This document shows positions 45,838 through 54,645 of a stretch of DNA of 64,000 nucleotides, in pieces (positions within the stretch are counted from its first letter, which is position 1; the number at the start of each line of letters is the position of its first letter). Source of the DNA: Sphingobacteriaceae bacterium (GTDB taxonomy: Bacteria > Bacteroidota > Bacteroidia > B-17B0 > Aurantibacillaceae); assembly GCA_947480015.1 (NCBI GenBank), contig CANKBS010000015.1, positions 1 to 64,000 of the forward strand, read 5' to 3'. The notes beneath the pieces are model-generated. The model saw only the letters and a list, made by a program, of their open reading frames with translations, was not told where the DNA came from and searched no databases. The position numbers and the translations under genes are program-made.

Positions 45838-46683
45838 ATGAGAGCATTTTACCTGAAATTTTCACTTGGGCTTATTTTATTAAACAGCCCTGCTTATTCA
45901 CAAACCATTATAAGCGGAAAAGTCATTGACGCTGCTTCCAAAGAGTCTGTTCCCTTTGCCTCAGTAGGTATTAAAGGCAGTCGCTATGGCACGGCATGTG
46001 ATGAGAACGGTAATTTTGAATTAAAAATTGGGCAATTTAATAATGTGGATTCTCTGAAAATAGCTTCAATAGGTTATTCGAGTCGTAGCATGAGTATGGC
46101 TCAAGCCAAAAATTTCAATAAAGAACAAATTCTTTTAAAGGCAGCCGCTGTGCAGCTCAGCGAGGTGAAGGTTAAACCCGGAAAAATTATCCGAAAGAAA
46201 TTAGGGAACAGCCGATACAACAACAATATAAAATGTCAATTCAGCGGATCGGAAGGTAATTACAAAGGTGCAGAAGCTGCAATCAAAGCCAAAAACAAAA
46301 AGGGTCGCTTTGTATGGATAGAAGATTTTAGCTGTTATATCAATCAAAATATGTTTAACGACAGCATCAGTTTACGTTTGAACTTTTATAAGGAAGACGC
46401 CCTGGAATTGCCGGGGCAAAACATGTTAAAAAAAGCCATTGTTTTTAAAACCAAAGTAAAAAATGGCGTGGTCTTTCTTAACCTCAAACCATACAACATA
46501 ACAGCAGAAGGTGATTTTTTTATCAGTCTCGAATGTCTGGAAAACAAAATGGACAAGGATATGCTGAGTTTCTCAGGTTCTATTGCTGGTCCGGCTTACT
46601 TTAAACTAGCCAGTTTTGACGATTGGCTCAAGTCACCATTAATGGGTTTGGATTTTAATGTCACCGTATCCTATCAAAAATAA
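45838..46683 (+). CDS. CarboxypepD_reg-like domain protein
   Basis: The protein has 281 residues. A signal peptide (MRAFYLKFSLGLILLNSPAYSQ) precedes a CarboxypepD_reg-like Ig-fold domain at about 24-105 (ISGKVIDAASKESVPFASVGI, GTACDENGNFEL, SLKIASIGYSS). The rest is a beta-rich region of unknown fold that ends DFNVTVSYQK; there is no TonB plug or barrel after it. In Bacteroidota the domain usually precedes outer-membrane or surface proteins, but short stand-alone forms like this have no known role. A TAAATTCG just upstream suggests a near-leaderless transcript. Confidence 0.78.
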   Translation: MRAFYLKFSLGLILLNSPAYSQTIISGKVIDAASKESVPFASVGIKGSRYGTACDENGNFELKIGQFNNVDSLKIASIGYSSRSMSMAQAKNFNKEQILLKAAAVQLSEVKVKPGKIIRKKLGNSRYNNNIKCQFSGSEGNYKGAEAAIKAKNKKGRFVWIEDFSCYINQNMFNDSISLRLNFYKEDALELPGQNMLKKAIVFKTKVKNGVVFLNLKPYNITAEGDFFISLECLENKMDKDMLSFSGSIAGPAYFKLASFDDWLKSPLMGLDFNVTVSYQK

Positions 46684-46789
46684 TTTACCCGGATTTGTTA
46701 GTTAAATATCACATCAAACACTGTTTCTCACAAAATAAATTCTTTAATTTCACCACTTGTGATTTACACAGCCTAACACAGCAATTAGC

Positions 46790-48331
46790 ATGAATGATAA
46801 AATAAAAATACTGGACCAGAAAATAGCCGAAGCTCAATTGGGTGGTGGTCAAAAAAGAATTGATTCACAGCATAAAAAAGGGAAATTAACGGCCCGTGAG
46901 CGCATTCATTTTTTAATGGATGAAGGTACATTTGAAGAGATTGGTATGTTGGTACAACACCGCAGTAACGACTTCGGACTTGAAAAAGAAAAGTACTTAG
47001 GAGATGGTGTGGTAACGGGATACGGCAACATTAACGGCCGTTTAACGTATGTATTTTCGCAAGATTTTACGGTGTTTGGCGGAAGTTTAAGCGAAACCCA
47101 TGCTGAAAAAATCTGTAAGATCATGGATCTAGCAATGAAAAACGGTGCTCCTGTAATTGGCTTAAACGACAGTGGTGGCGCGCGTATTCAAGAAGGTGTG
47201 GTTTCTTTAGGTGGTTATGCCGACATTTTTTACCGCAATGTAAGAAGCAGTGGTGTTATTCCACAATTGAGTGCCATTATGGGCCCCTGCGCCGGTGGTG
47301 CAGTATACAGCCCGGCCATGACCGATTTTATTTTAATGGTTGAAAATACTTCCTACATGTTTGTTACCGGACCCAATGTTGTAAAAACCGTTACCCACGA
47401 AGAAGTGACCAGTGAAGAATTGGGCGGGGCCATGACCCATGCTACCAAAAGTGGGGTGACGCATTTTGCCTGTGCTAATGAAGTTGAAGCCATTAACTAT
47501 GTAAAACAATTATTGAGTTATGTGCCTCAGAATTGTGAAGAAGATGCACCCAGTGTGCCCTATGAAATGGGCAATGAATCGCGTCCCGATTTAAATGAGA
47601 TCATTCCGGCCAATGCTAATCAGCCTTACGATATACGCGAAGTGATTGAAAAAGTAATTGATGCCGACACTTTTTTTGAAGTACATAAATTATTTGCCGA
47701 AAATATTGTAGTTGGTTTTGCCCGTTTGGCCGGTAAAAGTATAGGCATTGTGGCCAATCAACCTGCTGTATTGGCGGGGGTTTTAGATATTCATTCGAGC
47801 ACAAAAGCGGCACGTTTTGTTCGTTTCTGTGACAGTTTTAATATTCCACTTTTAGTATTTGAAGATGTACCCGGCTTTTTACCAGGTACCGATCAGGAAT
47901 GGAATGCCATTATTACCAACGGTGCTAAATTGCTGTATGCCTTCAGTGAAGCTACGGTGCCTCGTATTACGGTAATTACTCGAAAAGCCTATGGTGGAGC
48001 TTATGATGTGATGAACAGCAAACACATAGGCGCCGATATGAATTATGCCTGGCCAAGTTCTGAAATTGCTGTAATGGGCGCTAAAGGTGCTGCCGAAATT
48101 ATTTTTAAAAATGAGATCAGCACCGCCAAGGATAAAGATACGAAGTGGAAAGAAAAAGAAACCGAATACAAAACCATGTTTGCAAACCCATACAGGGCTG
48201 CCGAACGCGGCTTTATTGACGAGGTGATAAAACCCGAAGACACCCGCATAAAGCTTATTAAAGCCTTTAAAATGCTTGAAAACAAAGTGGATCAACTTCC
48301 GAAGAAAAAGCACGGAAACATACCTTTATAA
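46790..48331 (+). CDS. pccB: acyl-CoA carboxylase beta (carboxyltransferase) subunit, propionyl-CoA carboxylase type
   Basis: The protein has 513 residues in two crotonase-type halves. Landmarks are [83 protein letters not shown] and [20 protein letters not shown]. The acyl-CoA- and biotin-binding oxyanion holes fall at GGARIQEG and GGAYDVM. It transfers carboxyl from biotin to propionyl- or a related acyl-CoA. The matching biotin carboxylase/BCCP (alpha) gene is not in the window. A related methylmalonyl-CoA decarboxylase subunit is less likely but possible. Confidence 0.93.
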   Translation: MNDKIKILDQKIAEAQLGGGQKRIDSQHKKGKLTARERIHFLMDEGTFEEIGMLVQHRSNDFGLEKEKYLGDGVVTGYGNINGRLTYVFSQDFTVFGGSLSETHAEKICKIMDLAMKNGAPVIGLNDSGGARIQEGVVSLGGYADIFYRNVRSSGVIPQLSAIMGPCAGGAVYSPAMTDFILMVENTSYMFVTGPNVVKTVTHEEVTSEELGGAMTHATKSGVTHFACANEVEAINYVKQLLSYVPQNCEEDAPSVPYEMGNESRPDLNEIIPANANQPYDIREVIEKVIDADTFFEVHKLFAENIVVGFARLAGKSIGIVANQPAVLAGVLDIHSSTKAARFVRFCDSFNIPLLVFEDVPGFLPGTDQEWNAIITNGAKLLYAFSEATVPRITVITRKAYGGAYDVMNSKHIGADMNYAWPSSEIAVMGAKGAAEIIFKNEISTAKDKDTKWKEKETEYKTMFANPYRAAERGFIDEVIKPEDTRIKLIKAFKMLENKVDQLPKKKHGNIPL

Positions 48332-48373
48332 TTGATTGTTTTTTAGTTTTATTTTATAAACTAAAACCTTTGC

Positions 48374-48801
48374 ATGATACAAAGCGAAGACATCGTTTTA
48401 TTTATTCGCGAGTTTTCGAAAAAGGACTATGTGATTGATGAAACCGACCTCTTTGATGGGGCTTGGATTAAGGGCGATGCCTTTACAACGCTCATTCAAT
48501 CCTACGCTAAAAAATTTGAAGTAGATATCAGTAACTATTTGTGGTATTTTCACACCGATGATATAAGTGATTTTAGCGTTGGTGGATTTTTTTTTAAACC
48601 TCCTTTTAAACAGGTTGAGCGCATTCCCATTTCTCCCCTGCTCCTCACTGAATTTGCGAATAAAAAAAATGGGATTTGAATTATCCCAAACATCAGGTTT
48701 CTAGCAAACGTTATGATAAAGTAATAAACCGCATTTTTATTGCCTTGGTATTGGCTTATTTTGGAATTGTATTACTTAAAAAGTTTGTTTTTAAAAAGTA
48801 G
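48374..48801 (+). pseudogene. DUF1493 family gene with a frameshift in a run of eight A
   Basis: The first frame (48374-48679) gives 101 residues with FDGAWIKGDAFTTLIQSYAKKFEVDISNYLWYF and IPISPLLLTEFANKK, the DUF1493 pattern. It ends prematurely at TGA after eight A (48662-48669). In the next frame the sequence continues KWDLNYPKHQVSSKRYDKVINR, then a hydrophobic IFIALVLAYFGIVLL and KKFVFKK to a stop at 48799-48801. This supplies the missing GKW-like end of the domain and a membrane anchor. Either the gene is broken or eight A allow slippage to the full 145-residue form. DUF1493 proteins are mostly uncharacterised. Confidence 0.65.
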
Positions 48802-48887
48802 TATGAACTCATGATTAATGCTCTTAACTTTAGAATCCACCTGGCGTAAATCAGCCTGCTGAGCACATTTGAATTTATGTTATTCTG

Positions 48888-49686
48888 ATGCAATTAAATC
48901 GAAAACAATTTTTAAAATTATCTAGCTTCTCCGCGTTCGCTTGGCTTTTAAACGCTTCTGGCATAAGAAATAACAAAGAAGAACACACCGATAGGTTAAA
49001 AAATAACACGATGCATGTTGATACATTCAACAGCTCGCCTGTAATTTTTTTGAGCGAAAAAGATTCGGCATACATGGGCTGGAATATTTATTTTAACAAA
49101 CGAATCCAAAAACATCCTAAACTAATTGCGCTGTGGAAAAACACCGAAGGTGTGGCAGAAGCCATAAAATATGCCAAGAAACATGATATGGCTGTTGCTG
49201 TTAAAAGTGCATTACGGCCTTCAACATCCCATTTATTTTAAAAATGCATCCGCCGGTTTATACCGTAATTATAAAGATATTGAAGCCTGTGCTCTTATAG
49301 TACTTGATAAGGTGATTAAAACACCGGGATTAATCTATCAGATAAATACACTGGGTGGAAAAATAAATTCACCCCAATTCCAACAAGCTTCAGCCTATGC
49401 CCACCGTCACCTACCGTTTTTATCGGAGTTACAAGCCTATTGGGACGAACCAAAAGAAGAAAAAAACAGAGTGGAAGCATTTGAAGAAATTCAAAAACAC
49501 TTTTTCGAAAATGATGTGAAAGCACACTACACTAATTACCCCGATTTAAATTTCAGAAACTGGCGTGAAGCCTATTATGGCAATAACTACGAGCGATTGC
49601 TAGCAGTTAAAAAAAGTATGATCCTGAAAACAGAATTAAACACGAGCAAAGTATTGACGTTTAAATCGGGAATTTGTTTGACATGA
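48888..49686 (+). pseudogene. FAD-linked oxidase (berberine-bridge type) with internal deletion and frameshift
   Basis: Frame one from ATG 48888 carries a Tat-like/hydrophobic N-terminus (RKQFLKLSSFSAFAWLL) and the start of an FAD-binding domain: PKLIALWKNTEGVAEAIKYAKKHDMAVAVKS. Normally this leads into GGHS, but here it stops at ALRPSTSHLF. The second frame from about 49230 continues as YFKNASAGLYRNYKDIEACAL and the BBE-like C-terminal part with LNFRNWREAYYGNNYERLLAVKKS. The middle of the protein, with most of the FAD-binding and substrate-binding part, is missing. It is read as a decayed oxidase gene. An assembly error is less likely because the deletion is large. Confidence 0.7.
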
Positions 49687-49720
49687 ATCGAATCATTAAT
49701 TTAGAGCGCAACAAGGCCTG

Positions 49721-50269
49721 ATGCAGGAACAAAGTTATAATTTTGAAGAACTGTACAACAGCCATGTTAGTCTGGTATATAATCTTGCTTTAAATTATCT
49801 GCAAAATAAAGAAGAAGCCGAAGAAATTACTCAGGATGTTTTTATGCAGGTTTATCAATCCATTTCTGGTTTCAAACAGCAATCGAGTTTAAAAACATGG
49901 ATCTACCGCATAACTTTGAATAAATGCCACGACCATGTAAAAGCCAAACAAACTAAAAAACGCCGGGCCTTTATAAGTAGTTTGTTTCATGAAGATGGTG
50001 GTATAAAACACGATCCGGGTCATTTTGACCATCCGGGCGTTTTACTCGAAAATAAAGAAAGGTCTGAACTCTTATTTTCTGCCATTAATAAATTGCCTGA
50101 GAATCAAAAAACGGTATTTATTTTATCGCAAATTGAACAGCTTTCTCAAAAGGAAATGGCCGATAGTATGGAAATGTCGCAAAAAGCCATAGAATCACTC
50201 CTCCAAAGGGCAAAAGGAAATTTAAGAAATCAATTAGGCCAACTTTATAAGAACGAAGGATTTAAGTAA
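49721..50269 (+). CDS. ECF sigma factor heading a metal-related cluster
   Basis: The protein has 182 residues. Region 2 has LYNSHVSLVYNLALNYLQNKEEAEEITQDVFMQVYQ and TWIYRITLNKCHDHVKAK; region 4 has INKLPENQKTVFILSQIEQLSQKEMADSMEMSQKAIESLLQRAK. A His-containing loop (LFHEDGGIKHDPGHFDH) lies between them. It is followed 24 bases later by a one-TM small protein and 3 bases beyond that by a CpxP-like protein. The trio parallels sigma/anti-sigma/sensor sets such as CnrYXH. It likely controls its own cluster. Upstream, TTTG at 49677 and TAATTTAG at 49697 form a weak promoter candidate. Confidence 0.92.
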   Translation: MQEQSYNFEELYNSHVSLVYNLALNYLQNKEEAEEITQDVFMQVYQSISGFKQQSSLKTWIYRITLNKCHDHVKAKQTKKRRAFISSLFHEDGGIKHDPGHFDHPGVLLENKERSELLFSAINKLPENQKTVFILSQIEQLSQKEMADSMEMSQKAIESLLQRAKGNLRNQLGQLYKNEGFK

Positions 50270-50293
50270 AATAATCGTCTAAAATACGAAAGC

Positions 50294-50593
50294 ATGAAAA
50301 AGGAAGAATGGATTGAATACATGAGCGGTGCTGTCTCCGAAATTGGAAGAGCAGAACCTAATCCTTATTTATTTACACGAATCACCGAGCTGTTAAATCA
50401 AAAAAAAGTAACTGGGCAATCGGCAGTGAAAAAACCTTTTCTTCTACGCTGGGCGTTGGCTGGCTGCGTAGCACTAATCCTAAACATTTTTGTGATTTCC
50501 TTCATGGCAAACCACAAAAAACAGGAAATACAAAAATTTAATTTAGAAGCTCTTTCTGCGGAAATGGGTTTAAATGAGACCTATAATTATTAA
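50294..50593 (+). CDS. small one-TM protein in anti-sigma position
   Basis: The protein has 99 residues. A polar N-terminal half (MKKEEWIEYMSGAVSEIGRAEPNPYLFTRITELLNQ) could bind the sigma factor. One membrane helix (LLRWALAGCVALILNIFVISFMA) precedes a short extracytoplasmic tail. Gene order after an ECF sigma factor and this topology fit an anti-sigma factor (CnrY-like), though no family signature is visible. It starts 25 bases after the sigma stop and is followed after 3 bases by the CpxP-like gene. Function inferred from position and topology. Confidence 0.7.
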   Translation: MKKEEWIEYMSGAVSEIGRAEPNPYLFTRITELLNQKKVTGQSAVKKPFLLRWALAGCVALILNIFVISFMANHKKQEIQKFNLEALSAEMGLNETYNY

Positions 50594-50596
50594 ACC

Positions 50597-51112
50597 ATGG
50601 AAAAAAAGTCATTCATTATATGGAAATGGTTTGCACTACTCATGGTTTTGCTAAACGTGACATTAATCATTTTTTTAGTTCAACCATTTTCCAAAAATGG
50701 TCCTGAGTTGGATAAACCTGAACGTGGGGGTCCGGCCAAGTATATTTTAGAAACTTTAAAATTTAATAAGGGCCAAGCGGCGGCCTTTCAAAAACTAAAA
50801 TTGGCACACCGCGACAGTGTGCAACTGTTAAATGAAAGAGGTAAAGAACTACGCGAGATTTTATTTGAAGGATTGGAAAATGATCAGCAGGTTAATAATC
50901 CTGAGCAAATCATAATTAAAATAGGCGAAAATCAACAACATATTGAACGTTTAACCTACCGACATTTTGAGGAAGTAAAAAAACTATGTAGTCCCGAACA
51001 AAAAGTAATCTTCAATTCAATTATTCAGGAAGTACTAAAACGCATGGGCCCTCGCCGTCCAATGGCTAAAGGAGAACATCCCGATGGACCACCTCATCAC
51101 ACTTCGGAGTAA
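50597..51112 (+). CDS. periplasmic CpxP/CnrX-like sensor-type protein
   Basis: The protein has 171 residues. An N-terminal TM (SFIIWKWFALLMVLLNVTLIIFLV) is uncleaved or an anchor. The remainder is helical with KFNKGQAAAFQKLKLAHRDSV, ELREILFEGLEND and CSPEQKVIFNSII, plus a His/Pro/Gly-rich C-terminus (GEHPDGPPHHTSE). The long helical hairpin resembles CpxP/Spy/ZraP/CnrX, which bind metals or unfolded proteins. The C-terminal His cluster could bind metal. It sits right after the presumed anti-sigma gene, as CnrX does relative to CnrY. Confidence 0.75.
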   Translation: MEKKSFIIWKWFALLMVLLNVTLIIFLVQPFSKNGPELDKPERGGPAKYILETLKFNKGQAAAFQKLKLAHRDSVQLLNERGKELREILFEGLENDQQVNNPEQIIIKIGENQQHIERLTYRHFEEVKKLCSPEQKVIFNSIIQEVLKRMGPRRPMAKGEHPDGPPHHTSE

Positions 51113-51113
51113 C

Positions 51114-51872
51114 ATGAGATATTTGTTTCGCAAAAGGTTAGTATTGTATGTTGCATTTAGTGTTGCTGTTTATGGCATGAAGGCACAAAAAAATGAAGGA
51201 TCATTGATCATAAAAATTCATCCGGTGTTTAATGGCAAAGCGCTTAAACTCACTACCGAACCTTATGTCAACGCTCATCAGGACAGTTTATTTATTGACG
51301 TTTTTAAGTGTTATTTAAGTGCCTTAAAGCTTAGCCCTGGAAATGGAGTAGAATTTAAAGAGACAAAATCTTATCACTTAATTAATGCCGATGATTCCAT
51401 TTCTCTGGTTTTTGTAATTAAAAATATTCCGGAAGGAAATTTTAAAACCTTAAGTTTTAATATAGGTGTGGATAGTATAAGTTCGGTTTCAGGAGCGCTA
51501 GATGGTGACCTGGATCCTTCTAAAGGCATGTACTGGGCCTGGAATACCGGTTATATTGACGCTAAATTAATGGGGCGTTCGAAGCAGTGTAAAACACGCC
51601 AAAACAGTTTTGAATATCATATTGGCGGATATTCGGGCCCTAATAAAACACTACAAAAAGTAAGGCTTGATTTAAATATAATAAACATTGAACCGAACAA
51701 AACAACTCACTTAGAATTGAAAGCCGAACTTGCGGAATGGTTTAACAACCCCTATTTACTTGACCTTTCAGTAACGAATGCCGTTTTAATTCCCGGAAAA
51801 GAGGCCTTACGAATGGCAGAGAATTATGCCGATATGTTTCAGGTTTTAAAAATCACGTCTCCCAAAAAATGA
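51114..51872 (+). CDS. MbnP family copper-binding protein
   Basis: From ATG 51114 (252 residues) the start lies one base after the preceding stop; an ATG 30 bases upstream would overlap it. The signal peptide is RKRLVLYVAFSVAVYGMKAQ. The MbnP motifs are IKIHPVFNGKALKL, SVSGALDGDLDPSKGMYWAW (Trp141, Trp143), NTGYIDAKLMG and FEYHIGGY. In characterised MbnP a tryptophan is oxidised to kynurenine by its partner MbnH, making a copper site. The MbnH-like gene follows with a 4-base overlap, so the pair is probably functional together. Confidence 0.88.
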   Translation: MRYLFRKRLVLYVAFSVAVYGMKAQKNEGSLIIKIHPVFNGKALKLTTEPYVNAHQDSLFIDVFKCYLSALKLSPGNGVEFKETKSYHLINADDSISLVFVIKNIPEGNFKTLSFNIGVDSISSVSGALDGDLDPSKGMYWAWNTGYIDAKLMGRSKQCKTRQNSFEYHIGGYSGPNKTLQKVRLDLNIINIEPNKTTHLELKAELAEWFNNPYLLDLSVTNAVLIPGKEALRMAENYADMFQVLKITSPKK

Positions 51873-52906
51873 AACACCGTATTTGGATATTCCTGATTGG
51901 TATTTTTTGTTTGTTCACATGGCTGGCTTTTCGTTGCATAAAAGAAGAGCCTGTAAAATTTTTAATCCCAAAAGGCTGGCCAAAACCACACTATGATTTT
52001 TCTAAAAACAAACTTACAGCTGCCGGATTTAGTTTAGGAAGAAAATTATTTTATGACCCAGTACTTTCGAATGACAGTAGTATCTCCTGCGCTTCGTGTC
52101 ATTTGCAAGCGACAGGTTTTGCGCATGTTGATCATGATTTGAGTCATGGTATTGAAGGGAAAATAGGAACCCGTAATGCACCGGGCATCGTAAACCCAGC
52201 CTGGAATAAATTCTTTATGTGGGATGGTGGCGTTAATCACCTTGAAGTGCAAGCACTCGCTCCTATCACCAATCCTATCGAAATGAATGAATCGCTTAAC
52301 CACATTGTTATAAAATTAAGTACTCAACTAAGTTACCGTAAAGCTTTTAAACGTGCCTTTGGTGATTCCATCATTAGCGGCCAACGCGTGTTATTAGGTA
52401 TTAGTCAGTTTTTGGTTATGCTCAATTCATCCAATTCAAAATACGATAAATACATACGTCATGAAAAAGATGGTAAATTTAGTGTGCAGGAATTAAATGG
52501 TTTAAAGATTTTTCGAAAACATTGCGGCAGTTGCCATACAGAACCACTATTCACCAATAATGACTTTGCTAATAACGGTTTAAAAGTTGACACAAGTTTA
52601 AAGGATTATGGGCGATACAGCATTACTCATAATGCTAATGACTCACTTAAATTTAAAGTACCGAGCCTCAGAAATATTGAATTTACCTATCCCTACATGC
52701 ATGACGGACGATTTAAAAAATTGTCGGAAGTCCTAAATCATTACAATTCGGGAATTAAATCAAGTAAGACCTTAGCAAATGAACTTCAAAAACCCATGCA
52801 ATTAACTGCTGAACAAAAAACCGATCTGCTGGTTTTTTTATTGACACTGAGCGATAAAAGTTTTTTGTTTGACCAGCGTTTTTCTTACCCTCGAGAAAAA
52901 TCCTGA
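51869..52906 (+). CDS. MbnH-like di-haem cytochrome c peroxidase
   Basis: The protein has 345 residues. One hydrophobic segment (WIFLIGIFCLFTWLAF) anchors or exports it. Two CxxCH motifs, CASCH (74-78) and CGSCH (219-223), bind c-type haem, as in MauG/CcpA peroxidases. Other family motifs are GRKLFYDPVLS, LSHGIEGKIGTRNAPGIVNPAWN, FMWDG and PSLRNIEFTYPYMHDGRF. By analogy with MbnH it may oxidise a tryptophan of the MbnP encoded just before it. The alternative is a plain cytochrome c peroxidase that removes H2O2. Confidence 0.88.
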   Translation: MKHRIWIFLIGIFCLFTWLAFRCIKEEPVKFLIPKGWPKPHYDFSKNKLTAAGFSLGRKLFYDPVLSNDSSISCASCHLQATGFAHVDHDLSHGIEGKIGTRNAPGIVNPAWNKFFMWDGGVNHLEVQALAPITNPIEMNESLNHIVIKLSTQLSYRKAFKRAFGDSIISGQRVLLGISQFLVMLNSSNSKYDKYIRHEKDGKFSVQELNGLKIFRKHCGSCHTEPLFTNNDFANNGLKVDTSLKDYGRYSITHNANDSLKFKVPSLRNIEFTYPYMHDGRFKKLSEVLNHYNSGIKSSKTLANELQKPMQLTAEQKTDLLVFLLTLSDKSFLFDQRFSYPREKS

Positions 52907-52953
52907 ATGTCGAAGGAATAACTCAGTTATACCGTCTAATTAAAAAAACCACT

Positions 52954-54645
52954 ATGAAAAAAACCGGAATTGTTTTCCTTTTGTTTATTACCAGTCTTTT
53001 ACAGGGCCAAACCTATAATAATCTTTGGATTCCTGATACCATTTCAGGCACCCAGTTTAATTTAAATTTGAAAGACACATTTGCGCAATTAAGACCGGGT
53101 AACCAAACGATAACAGCGGGTATTAATAACAAAATATGGGGACCAACACTGTTCTTTAATAAGGGAGATACCGTTCATATGAATGTGCACAATTATTTAA
53201 ACGATTCTACCACCATACACTGGCATGGCTTTCATTTACCGGCAGTAATGGATGGTGGTCCGCATCAAATAATTCCACCCGGTACCATTTGGAAACCCTA
53301 TTGGAAGGTCAGCAACAATGCATCCACTTATTGGTACCACCCACATTTGCATACCATGACGCAGGAACATTTAACCAAAGGGTTAGGAGGATTTATTATT
53401 GTTCGTGATCCGCAAGAAAGAGCACTGGCCATTCCCCGCAGATATGGAATTGATGATATTCCATTAGTGCTCACCTCCCGTCGTTACGATGCTTCAAATG
53501 CATTTGCATACACCAACATTGCCTATGGCGATTACATGCTCAGCAACGGAACACCAAGTGCACAGATAAGTTTGCCGAAACAAATGGTTCGTTTGAGGAT
53601 TTTAAATGCTGAAATTGAAAGGGGTTATGATATTGGATTTAGTGATAACCGCACATTTTATATTATAGGAAATGATGGAGGCTTATTAAATGCACCTGTT
53701 CCTGTGACCCGAGTAAAATTGCTTGTAGGTGAGCGGATTGAAATTCTGGTTAATTTTAGTAATGATGTACTCGGTTCGAGTTTAGACTTAAAATCGTATA
53801 ATGCCGGCCAAACCTTTGGTTTTCCAGGTGGAGAACCATCCAGTAGTGGTCCTTTAGGAAGTTTACTTAATAATACCAATTTTAATGTGCTTCATATTAA
53901 TATTGGTGCACAAACCGCCAATCCTATAACGGTGTTACCAACCAATCTCGTTAACAATACCTATTGGACAGCTGCCGATGCCACTGTAAATAAATCGGTA
54001 AATGTTACCGGCGGAACACCGGGTAACGACTTCACCCTGGATAATGCTTCATTTGCCTTAAGCGTCATTAACAAAACCGTTACCTTAAATTCCATCGAAA
54101 AATGGACCATTACAAACAATAATGTGTTTGGACATGCCTTTCATATACACGACGTGGAATTTAAAATTGTGGCGCGAAGTAGCGGCACTGTTGGCGTGCA
54201 CGAATCGGGCTGGAAAGATGTGGTGTATTTGCCGAAAAATGAAAGCGTAACTTTTGTAGCCAAATTTGATGATTATGCCGACACCATACATCCGTTTATG
54301 TATCACTGTCATTTTTCTAATCATGAGGATGGCGGTATGATGGGACAATTTATAGTAAAATCATCAGTGCCAACTGGTTTATCTGCTAATGAATTAACTG
54401 AATCTGATTTCACTATTTATCCAAACCCTGCAAACAACAAACTATTCATTAATCTATCCGATCTTGGCGCTGAAGTGTACTATTTGCGTATTACCAATGT
54501 GGTTGGTAAAACCCTGTATATGTTGCCAAAACCGCAATTGACTGAAGGAATAGATATTAGTCATTTTTCTCCGGGCGTGTATATGGTGCAATTAACCCAC
54601 AATAAAACAAAAAAAACCACCACTAAAAAATTTGTAAAAGAATAA
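52954..54645 (+). CDS. multicopper oxidase with T9SS type A sorting domain
   Basis: The protein has 563 residues. The signal peptide is KKTGIVFLLFITSLLQGQ. Three cupredoxin domains follow, with the copper motifs HWHGFHLP (His89, His91), WYHPHLH (His129, His131), HAFHIHD (His394, His397, His399) and HCHFSNHEDGGMM (His451, Cys452, His453, His457, Met462). It is a laccase/CueO/bilirubin-oxidase-type enzyme. The C-terminal about 80 residues (IYPNPANNKLFINLS, GVYMVQLTHNKTKKTTTKKFVK) are a T9SS sorting domain, so this oxidase is predicted at the cell surface. It overlaps the next gene by one base. Possible roles are Cu(I) oxidation or ferroxidase activity. Confidence 0.93.
   Translation: MKKTGIVFLLFITSLLQGQTYNNLWIPDTISGTQFNLNLKDTFAQLRPGNQTITAGINNKIWGPTLFFNKGDTVHMNVHNYLNDSTTIHWHGFHLPAVMDGGPHQIIPPGTIWKPYWKVSNNASTYWYHPHLHTMTQEHLTKGLGGFIIVRDPQERALAIPRRYGIDDIPLVLTSRRYDASNAFAYTNIAYGDYMLSNGTPSAQISLPKQMVRLRILNAEIERGYDIGFSDNRTFYIIGNDGGLLNAPVPVTRVKLLVGERIEILVNFSNDVLGSSLDLKSYNAGQTFGFPGGEPSSSGPLGSLLNNTNFNVLHINIGAQTANPITVLPTNLVNNTYWTAADATVNKSVNVTGGTPGNDFTLDNASFALSVINKTVTLNSIEKWTITNNNVFGHAFHIHDVEFKIVARSSGTVGVHESGWKDVVYLPKNESVTFVAKFDDYADTIHPFMYHCHFSNHEDGGMMGQFIVKSSVPTGLSANELTESDFTIYPNPANNKLFINLSDLGAEVYYLRITNVVGKTLYMLPKPQLTEGIDISHFSPGVYMVQLTHNKTKKTTTKKFVKE

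Noticed and set aside
47879-48313. 144-codon minus-strand ORF in pccB
   Set aside because: Shadow of the conserved carboxyltransferase frame.
49171-49686. Independent gene starting MPRNMIW
   Set aside because: The first residues are out-of-frame translation of the preceding oxidase fragment; it is the C-terminal half of a broken gene.
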